Assembly (NCBI GenBank): GCA_963576565.1
Contig: OY755038.1
Span: 67,391,908-67,455,907 of the forward strand
Direction of reading: 5' to 3'
Source of the DNA: Aspidapion aeneum
Lineage: Eukaryota; Arthropoda; Insecta; Coleoptera; Brentidae
DNA: 64,000 nt
Shown: positions 56,966-64,000 of the stretch, in pieces
How positions within the stretch are numbered: the stretch's first letter is position 1
Layout of the letters: each line of letters starts with the position of its first letter
The notes under the pieces: generated by a model
Told to the model about the DNA's origin: nothing
Seen by the model: the letters and a program-made list of their open reading frames with translations, nothing else
The model's database searches: none
Position numbers and translations under genes: made by a program

Positions 56966-57666
56966 TGGTTCGTCCCGCCTTCCTTTTTGTAAATATGTTC
57001 TTTTTACTATAATTTACCAAATTGGTTCGAATTAGGCTATTTGGTGATTCACTAGAGCATTTTCTATTTTTTGTTTATTTAGTCTTAATTAACTAATTAA
57101 GTACTTAAAATTACTGGGTTATTTGCATTTGAAACTCCCGCGGTTTTAAAGGCAAATATTACAATTTGCTATAATTAATTTACTTTACATAAAATGCATT
57201 TTGAATTACTAAGGTTCCTAGTTCCTTTAATATGGACCTTCGTAATCTCATTCCTTCCTACTTATTCCTTTTCTCCTACGCCTATGGATTAACGACGCCA
57301 CTGGGCGACATGTGGGAGAACGAACGCAGTAGCGATACCTGCTGCAGCAGAGAGAACCGTTTCGCCTTCGAACGAGAATACACGCGTGTTAGCGACTCTC
57401 CTACCACATGAATGTGGGGTGCAAAAAATACGGTTTAACAGCGCGTCCTCCCATGAGTTCCACTTCCTGTATAAAAATGGTAAGTGAAAATGCATTATTT
57501 TTACCTTACATACATTTGTTTATTGCTACACTAACCTAGAAGGTAAACTAGACCATTTCAGAATCCCTTGTACCAGCTTAGCCTATGACCTTATTCCCTT
57601 AAATTTACAGTCCACATCTGACACCGTTAAATTCCAGACAACTCTCCTTTCTGGACCACCAGGGAG
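56966..57666 (+). repeat. Inner BEL/Pao 3' LTR (701 bp)
   Basis: Exact-looking copy of 49816-50516 at an offset of 7150 bases. Confidence 0.9.
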
Positions 57667-57986
57667 GATGTCAAAATTGTCGGTGAGGCATCTGGGTAAT
57701 CCTCCGGATAGAGCTTACGACAAATCGATCTAATTGTGTATTTCATTTCATCAAATTCCTGCACTAAAGTTTCCTGACTTTCTTGTATCTGATCACTAGT
57801 ATCCAAGCTTATAATTTAAAAATGCAAAGCATCGAATTGACTTACCAGAGAAGGCACATCTTCCCATCTGGGTTTTAACTTTTTTGCCTTCTCTGCATTG
57901 CCCTGGGCTTCGACGGCTCTATTATAAGTTGTTTTTAATTTATTAAAAACACTTCTTTGTTTTTGTTTTAAACTTCTTGGATCAGA
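57667..57986 (-). pseudogene. Outer BEL/Pao gag N-terminus
   Basis: Minus-strand start at about 57986 (MSDPRSLKQKQRSVFNKLKT). It then has a PRWEDVPSLVSQFDALHF stretch, a stop near 57811, and ISLDTSDQIQESQETLVQEF, ending in an Ile-Leu-Thr-rich linker at the junction with the inner LTR. The continuation is at 49815 downward. It is the matrix-like N-terminal part of gag, broken by at least one stop and by the inner insertion. Confidence 0.75.
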
Positions 57987-58543
57987 CATTATAAAGCGCT
58001 TTTTATCAGATACAAAAAGGTAGGTTTTTTCGCGACAAATCCGCTATCAACACACGGGTACGGTTCGCTAAGAACGCGGCAACAATCTCGCGCTTAACGA
58101 AAGCAAAAAACGGAGGTAAATTTCGACGGATTTCACACAAACAAATTCGAAACCCAACGAATAATCAACAATTTTCTAACCTCGGAGGTAAACAAATCAA
58201 CACATGAAGTTGTGAGGTTAGAACACACAAACGTCAATGAAACGTCAGCCAGCAAGAAAAAAGAACGGGGGCCCGGGCCGCTGCCAAATGTCGAACGGGG
58301 GTTTTTTTTATCGCCGCACGAGGTCATAAACCAAACTCAGGGCAACCAACCTTCAAAACCGCATGGTTTAACTCTGGACTCTAAAAAAAAAACCGGTACA
58401 AAAACAACAATGTCCGAATCTGGCAAAAAAAACGATAAAATGTGGTTGCTGCAAAAAAAACTATAAAATTACCCATTTTTTAACAAAAAAAAAACTGTAA
58501 AATCCAAAGGGCTTTTTCAAAACATAAGGTTCTAAAGGACCAA
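57987..58543 (-). other. Outer BEL/Pao leader and primer-binding region
   Basis: Untranslated leader between the 5' LTR and gag on the minus strand. Immediately after the LTR (minus strand from 58543) the sequence TTGGTCCTTTAGAACC could contain the primer-binding site (TGGTCCTTT...); the tRNA is not identified. Confidence 0.6.
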
Positions 58544-59084
58544 TTAGACATCTGAGCCCTGAAGGGGAGAAAAACTAGAGATATCCCAAAAAAATAACCC
58601 CAAAGTTAAATTCGCCCCGCCTGGGAAAACAGAGTCTATTAAACTAAAAAACAATGGAAAAAATCGGCAACACGCTAGAAGCTTACCTTCTGTAATTCTG
58701 TAGCAGTCCCAAAATTTCACTGGCGGTCGCGGCCCTTTCTTGTGCTTGAAATTTCGGTCTTCAACCCGAAAACACGTGTGACTTCTTTTAGTTTTTTGGC
58801 GGAAGTGATTTCTTCATTCCCCTGTCACACACAGGGTGGCGCTTCGAAACTCCCAGCGTGAGCAAAAAACGCGCATGATTTTAATAAAATGATCAGGTGA
58901 TCAAAAAGGAAATAACTTTCAACAAAGAGAGAAATTATCACCTGATCGGAATTTTTCCCAAACAGGACTTTCTTTTTTGAAGGTTTTTGCAGAAAGCCCA
59001 AAAATATCAAAACAAACTTTAAGGTTAGGTTTTCCAAAAATTCAAAATAAAACAACAAAGAAAAATAACTGGCAGCATTAAACA
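58544..59084 (-). repeat. Outer BEL/Pao 5' LTR (541 bp)
   Basis: Pairs with 44370-44913. Shared ends are TTAGACATCTGAG and GGCAGCATTAAACA on the plus strand. Differences include GGTGAGAAA against GGGGAGAAA and a missing short segment. Confidence 0.85.
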
Positions 59085-59088
59085 GTAC
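59085..59088. repeat. Target duplication of outer BEL/Pao element, right (GTAC)
   Basis: Partner of 44366-44369. Confidence 0.8.
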
Positions 59089-60824
59089 TCTTTACCAAGC
59101 TACGTCAATATTTTTGTTGATTCTAAAATATTAACTTAAAATTTAACACCTGCTTTAATTTAACTGAAAAATATTTATAATTCTTAAAGGAATTTCTTTT
59201 GTTGCCGTTGGACGTCTGCACGAAGCTTCTGTTAAAAATTAAGTCGTCTTAATTACGTTTTGGGAAAATTAATGAAGTAATTTAGCTGGGTCATTTATAA
59301 ACTAGAGTTAAACTTTGGAAGAATTTTAGCTTTTTTTGTATCCAATAAAAAATTTAGAATTAGACGTAGATCTTAAATACTATTTGCTTTACGAAGTGTT
59401 TTGACCGGATGTAAAGTTATATGGTCAATATTTTATTTCCAAAGAATTTTTTTTTATAAAATTATACAGGTCTCATTAAGGATGGTATTAGAATCTACTA
59501 TCGCTACAACTTCTGAAAAAAATTGTTATAACCAAATCGGCTCTTACGAAATAACCTAAAATATTTTTGTTTTTAAAATATGTGACGAGAGGGGGAGGGG
59601 GACCAAAATTCTGAATTTGTGGTTTACGTAATTTAAGGACGTTCCCATAGTGATGATGTTCATATTTCCTAAAAACCCTATCCAGTGATTTAAAAAAAAA
59701 AACAAAATTGCGTGCGTAATTTTAAAGAACCTTATGTGTATATTATTCTCGGTTAATAAAAGACTAAAATATGAACATTTCTTTCGCAATGAAAATAAAA
59801 AATTCTAATGCAAGCAATATCTAGAAACAAACAGTCCTTCTCCGCAGTGACGGACTAAAGTGGCTAAGGGTCCATCTCATCGACATTTTTTTTGTTACTT
59901 AGCTCAAAGCGTTTCTTAATATAATCATAATATGACGTAATAAGGAACACTTAAGGCTAAGTATCGAAAAAAATAGTCGGTACGTTGGGCTATAAGGTAC
60001 TTAAAACTCCGGGCGTTAGAGTTAGAGACGCGTCGGGCTCAGTGAGAGGGATACCCATTATAGAAATTATTTTAACAATCTTGTGCTTAAAAACTACATT
60101 TAAGGTCTCAATGCGCTGGCTTTTATATACATTAGAAGTGATCTATTGGAACAGTTAAATTTTAATTTAGTAACACTGGGTACTCCAAAAAAAAAATGGT
60201 TTGCAACAGAAACCAGAAACCCCTTCTCCCAGACAGAAAACTTTTTTAACTTCTGACTGAAAAACAAGAAATGCATGAACCGAAATTTCTTACAAAATGT
60301 ATCTAGAGTGTCAGTTTTTACACAAAAACTACCTTATTTTTCAAAAATTTTAACCTGCGACGCATTTTATTTTCCGATCTTGCTAAAATTCAAAGTTCAG
60401 ATCTATTAAAAACAGCAAAGAAAAAATATTTTGGTGGTTTTTGGTGCGCTTTACGGTTCGTTGATTCTGGATCCGCCACTGATCTTGGGTACAATACCAA
60501 AACTGATAATGTATATTTAGTAGGAATTAAAATCGTTTTGATCATTGATGTAGTTTTGCCTTTGTTAGAAATGGATAGGGCACAATTCACCGCGGCCAAT
60601 TCACCGCCAGCCGATTAGACTCGGACGACATGGATACATTTGCCCGTCAAACTTCTCTATCTAGTCAATATTTGTATTTTTAATAATTGTGCCTTCAGCC
60701 TAACTTTGGTTGTTTTGTTTTTTAAAAATTGAAAGTCATCAATTGGCAAAAATTATAACAGGCGTTATATAAAAACAATATAAAATAAGGCATAATACAC
60801 AAATAAAATGTTATTTTTAAATAT

Positions 60825-60827
<3 letters not shown>
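59089..60827. other. Anonymous AT-rich DNA
   Basis: No supported gene or element. The open frames at 59556-59789 and 60390-60599 (minus) are not supported by any motif. Confidence 0.5.
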
Positions 60828-60856
<29 letters not shown>

Positions 60857-60975
60857 TTTTATTTACTTATAATGCAACAATTTAACAATACCTATTGGGA
60901 ATAAATACAGTTTTTATAAAGAATAGTATAAAATTAAATAACATAAATTCTCATATCCCAAATGAGGGTCCGAGA

Positions 60976-61012
60976 CTTCCACCTAAGTTGTCAAGCAACT
61001 TGTATGTGGAAG
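60976..61012 (-). other. Stem-loop in the LINE 3' UTR
   Basis: CTTCCACCTAAGTTG and CAACTTGTATGTGGAAG pair around TCAAG. It could be recognised by the element's own reverse transcriptase, as 3' structures are in some LINEs. Confidence 0.6.
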
Positions 61013-61136
61013 GCTCAAACTACTCTAGTTAAATCAGTCTGACATGTTTGTGAAGAATGATTGTGAAGGATGATTCTGCCCGGAAAAGAGAGTGATAGAG
61101 CGATATCTGGTAGTGTGTATTATTTTGTTTCTTAGC

Positions 61137-64000
61137 TTATTCCAGGAATACAGTGAATTTATTTGGGTTTTGAAGTATGTATACTTTCACTTTTTTGCAA
61201 AAAATTTGCTTTTTTTCGAGAAGATGTGATATTTCTTGTGGCAAATCGTTAAAAAACTTTGGGCCATGGTATGAAAGTGTCCGTTGGGTAAGATTATTAA
61301 TCTGTTTGGGAATTTGCATTTGTCTATTTTCTTTAGCGCGAGTGTTTTGACTGTGCTGAACAAATTGACATAGGCCGTTGTTTTTCAGTTTTGTTATATT
61401 TTTAAGAACATTGAATACATATAAATTTCTTATATTAAAAATTTGAAGACCATTATATAATGTTTCTGTAGAATGAAGCCTATCTTTTTTAAAAAGGATT
61501 TTGAGAATTGTATTTTGGGTTACAGCTAAATTGTTTAAAGCGTTAGAATATAAATTTCCCCATATGATTATGCAATATCTTAATATAGATTCAATAATAG
61601 AGTTATAAAAAATTTTAAGCATTTTTTCATTTAAAATATTTTTTATTTGTGAGCATTTATAAAAAAGTTTTCGTAATCTTTCTAAGAGTATGTTCGCGTG
61701 TTCCCCCCATTTTAAATATTGATCTATAAGTATCCCTAAATATTTTGTCTTTTCAGTTTTATTTATAGCAATGCACGTACAGTTAATATTTTGACAATTT
61801 TGGTCATGAATTTTTAAAAATTTTTGAGAAGGTTGATTGGTCGATGTTGCCGAAAATGCCATGAATACCGTCTTTTCGCAGTTAAGACTTAAGTAACTCC
61901 AATTTAACCATTTTTGTAGTCTTCTGAGACCCTGTTCTGCCTCTCTATATGCTTGTTCCCAACTGTCTCCCATAAATAGGATCGCACCATCATCAGCGAA
62001 CGATATAATTGAGTTTTTTAAAATTTTACCTATTTCATTTATATAAATGAGAAACAGAATAGGTCCCAAAACTGTACCTTGTGGAATTCCCGTGGTCATA
62101 TTTTGATAGCTGCTGTACGTATCATTAATCTTTGTCCGTTGTAGTCTATCTGTCAAATAGTCTGTAAGTAAGTTTAATGCCATACCTCTAACTCCAATGT
62201 TATATAATCGTTCTTTTAGTTTGTTATGGCATACCGTGTCAAAGGCTTTCCTTAAATCCAGAAAAACAACCAGATTTTTCTTCTTTTTATTTAAGTTTTG
62301 TGTTATGTCATTAATTAAGCAAAATACGGCGTCTTCTGTACTTTTTTGTGATCTAAAGCCAAATTGTTTTTTATATAGGTAATTTCTAGACTCAAGGAAG
62401 CCTACCACTCTTTGTTTGACACATTTTTCAAAAATCTTCGCAAAATTATTTATAAGGGAAATCGGTCTATAGTTTGTAGGTATTTGACTGTCTCCTGACT
62501 TGTATATTGGAGTTACTGTCGATTTTTTCCATGCCGATGGTATTTTTGAGCTTTCAAAAGATAGGTTAATTACATGTTCAAGTGGTTTTAAAATATATGG
62601 TTTAACATTTTTTATTAGGAGTGATGTAATTCCATCCTCTCCTGGTGCCGAATCATTATTTAAACTCATTATATGTTTAGAAATTTCATTTTGGCATACA
62701 GGGGTTAAAAATATGCTATCTTTTTGAATGATTTCTCTAAATTCGTTTCTTTGATCATACATTGGTATCTGTAGCTGAATTTGTTTGCCTGCTTTTATAA
62801 AAAAATCATTAAAAACCTCGCACTTTTCTTTAACGTTTGAAATTTTTTTGCCTGTGTTTAAGATTAGCTCTGGTATTGCTCGCGAGTTGTTTTTTTTATT
62901 GTTTGTTATTGCGTTTACTGTGTCCCATATTTGTTTATAATTGTTGCAATTTTGTATTTTGTTTTTATAAAATAGTTGTTTTGTTTTATGAATTAATTTT
63001 GTTAAAAAATTTCTATATTTTTTATACTGGGTGTTTAATTGTTCTGTATAATTTTTTAATAATTTTTGTTTTAGATAATCCCTATGTTTAATGGATTTAA
63101 TAATTCCCTGAGTTATCCAAGGACATTTTTTTTTGTTTTTAAATGTAATTATTGAGTGGGTAGAGTTGTTTTCGACATAGTTTAGGAATTTTGTTAAAAA
63201 TAAGTTATACGACATCTCCACATTTGTCTCTCTCAAAACGTGTTCCCATGACTCATTTTTAAGTTGTGATTCTAATTGTTTATAATTAATTTTTGTAATT
63301 TTTTGTGTTTGTTTTTGTATTGGTATGTATTTTTTGTGGTTTTGAATTGACAATATCGTTGTGTAATGATCACTTATACTGTTTTTGTGTATAATTGATT
63401 TTAAGGAATTTTTTTGTTTGATATTTTTTATAAGATTTTTATTTTTTAAGAATATATGATCTAATGCTGTTTTTGAAGTTTCCGTTTCTCTTGTTGGTTT
63501 ATTTATGCAAGAGTAAAAACCCTGGGTCGCAAGAATGTTTAAGTACCGGTTTGTATCTTGGTCATTTAGATTTAAAATATCTATGTTAATGTCACCGATA
63601 AATAGCTCTGTTTCCTTTTTATCTATAAAGTTATTTTTAAAAAATAATTCTAAGTCATTTAAAAATAATAATTTTTCTGTTGCTGGTGGTCTATAAGTTG
63701 ACGAAATAGCAAAACTTTTTTCTTTTATAAAAAAACAGCATCTTATAAGTTTTATCTCACTCAACGGTACAATCTCACATGTGACTTTGTATTCCTCTCT
63801 AACATAAATTATTAAGCCATCATTTTTGTTGTATTTTGATTCGTTATAATAAGCTTTAAAGCCCTTAATTGCAAAGTTTTGGTTAATTTCCTCAGAACTA
63901 GCAAACTGAAAGGTTTCAGACAATATGATGACGTCAACATTGTTAAGAATTGGTTGAAAATAAACTAGTAGTTCATTATATTTTGCCTTTAAACTCTGTA
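61137..64000 (-). CDS. LINE ORF2 endonuclease/reverse transcriptase, intact, 5' partial
   Basis: Minus strand, open from the window edge to the stop at 61137-61139 (over 950 codons). The reading passes through VIILSETF without a Met, so the true start is right of the window. Endonuclease motifs: SETF (catalytic Glu region), STYRPPA, LFIGDINIDIL and a SDHYTTILS end. RT motifs: LNNDSAPGEDGI, NYRPISLINNFAKIFEK, KKQFGFRSQKST, FLDLRKAFDTVCH, GIPQGTVLGP and SFADDGAI (FADD near 61989-62000). A CCHC-like NCQNINCTC stretch follows, then the usual C-terminal blocks (RYCIIIWGN). It belongs to the Jockey/CR1 group in a broad sense; I cannot name the clade. No break in the visible part, so it may be a functional copy. 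Confidence 0.85.
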   Translation of the reverse strand, partial: QSLKAKYNELLVYFQPILNNVDVIILSETFQFASSEEINQNFAIKGFKAYYNESKYNKNDGLIIYVREEYKVTCEIVPLSEIKLIRCCFFIKEKSFAISSTYRPPATEKLLFLNDLELFFKNNFIDKKETELFIGDINIDILNLNDQDTNRYLNILATQGFYSCINKPTRETETSKTALDHIFLKNKNLIKNIKQKNSLKSIIHKNSISDHYTTILSIQNHKKYIPIQKQTQKITKINYKQLESQLKNESWEHVLRETNVEMSYNLFLTKFLNYVENNSTHSIITFKNKKKCPWITQGIIKSIKHRDYLKQKLLKNYTEQLNTQYKKYRNFLTKLIHKTKQLFYKNKIQNCNNYKQIWDTVNAITNNKKNNSRAIPELILNTGKKISNVKEKCEVFNDFFIKAGKQIQLQIPMYDQRNEFREIIQKDSIFLTPVCQNEISKHIMSLNNDSAPGEDGITSLLIKNVKPYILKPLEHVINLSFESSKIPSAWKKSTVTPIYKSGDSQIPTNYRPISLINNFAKIFEKCVKQRVVGFLESRNYLYKKQFGFRSQKSTEDAVFCLINDITQNLNKKKKNLVVFLDLRKAFDTVCHNKLKERLYNIGVRGMALNLLTDYLTDRLQRTKINDTYSSYQNMTTGIPQGTVLGPILFLIYINEIGKILKNSIISFADDGAILFMGDSWEQAYREAEQGLRRLQKWLNWSYLSLNCEKTVFMAFSATSTNQPSQKFLKIHDQNCQNINCTCIAINKTEKTKYLGILIDQYLKWGEHANILLERLRKLFYKCSQIKNILNEKMLKIFYNSIIESILRYCIIIWGNLYSNALNNLAVTQNTILKILFKKDRLHSTETLYNGLQIFNIRNLYVFNVLKNITKLKNNGLCQFVQHSQNTRAKENRQMQIPKQINNLTQRTLSYHGPKFFNDLPQEISHLLEKKQIFCKKVKVYILQNPNKFTVFLE

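Larger units (their letters stand above)
49816..57666 (+). mobile_element. Inner BEL/Pao LTR retrotransposon, young and apparently complete
   Basis: 7851 bp on the plus strand: 701-bp LTR, 1.1-kb leader, one 1763-codon gag-pol frame, polypurine tract, 701-bp LTR. The LTRs look identical base for base, which implies a very recent insertion. It lies inside, and antiparallel to, an older BEL/Pao copy. No env-like gene. I could not find a clean target duplication: AGACC precedes the left LTR and GATGTC follows the right one. Confidence 0.93.
44370..59084 (-). mobile_element. Outer BEL/Pao LTR retrotransposon, old and interrupted
   Basis: Minus-strand element with its 5' LTR at the high coordinate (58544-59084), gag to integrase on the minus strand, and its 3' LTR at 44370-44913. 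Flanked by GTAC on both sides. Its gag is split by a second BEL/Pao element (49816-57666). The two LTRs differ by several substitutions and small indels (for example an extra GCGCTAAA-type insertion in the left LTR), so it is older than the inner element. Confidence 0.9.
60828..64000 (-). mobile_element. LINE, minus strand, 5' end outside window
   Basis: Non-LTR element with its (TAAA)n-type tail at 60828-60865 (seen as ATTT units on the plus strand), a ~270-bp 3' UTR and one long intact ORF2 running off the right edge. Same tail type as the LINE at 1-2397, but the protein is clearly different. Confidence 0.85.

Noticed and set aside
49816..57666. Endogenous retrovirus with env
   Set aside because: Coding ends with the integrase C-terminal domain 42 bp before the 3' LTR; no room for an env gene.
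58212..58466. 84-codon plus-strand frame
   Set aside because: Lies in the leader of the outer BEL/Pao element and has low-complexity Lys-rich content.

Overview
The window is AT-rich and gene-poor. It contains spliceosomal introns, a THAP-domain transposase, BEL/Pao LTR retrotransposons, several non-LTR retrotransposon (LINE) clades, Penelope-like elements and many short inverted-repeat elements. This mix points to a large, repeat-rich arthropod genome, most likely an insect; I cannot name the species. I see no prokaryotic features, no rRNA or tRNA, and no confidently recognised host gene. Nearly all coding potential belongs to transposable elements of very different ages.

Layout. 1-2397: 3' part of a Jockey/CR1-like LINE with a (TAAA)n tail, inserted into an RTE-like LINE on the minus strand (2398 to about 5230). 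5250-15100: mostly anonymous AT-rich DNA, with a recurrent family carrying (CTGT)n and terminal hairpins, plus short inverted repeats. 15132-16141: a non-autonomous hAT-type element with an 8-bp target duplication, packed with an AAGTACTTG-type repeat. 16917-22047: a Jockey LINE (plus) and a second RTE copy (minus) lie tail to tail between one shared 14-bp direct repeat. 23100-24190: two exon-like stretches that could belong to a host gene. 24191-26202: an almost perfect 1-kb tandem duplication. 26676-27385: another (CTGT)n-family copy. 29945-30822 and 40185-41130: Penelope-like remains with GIY-YIG signatures; the second is rearranged head to head. 31112-35916: a DNA transposon resembling the ISL2EU group, with long terminal inverted repeats, an intact three-exon THAP-DDE transposase and a convergent, broken SWIM zinc-finger gene whose expected YqaJ nuclease part is absent. 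37625-39017: a 5'-truncated LINE with a (TTTGAC)n tail. 39070-43577: several MITEs and a ~130-bp tandem array, one MITE sitting inside the array.

44370-59084 is an old, frame-broken BEL/Pao element on the minus strand (LTRs of 544 and 541 bp, GTAC target duplication). Its gag region is split by a young BEL/Pao element on the plus strand (49816-57666) with two 701-bp LTRs identical by eye and one uninterrupted 1763-codon gag-pol frame. The window ends in another LINE on the minus strand (60828-64000), open to the edge.

The genes do not form a host pathway; the relations are those of nested mobile elements. The most interesting loci are the ISL2EU-like element, the tail-to-tail LINE pair, the young nested BEL/Pao element and the hAT-type satellite-like element.
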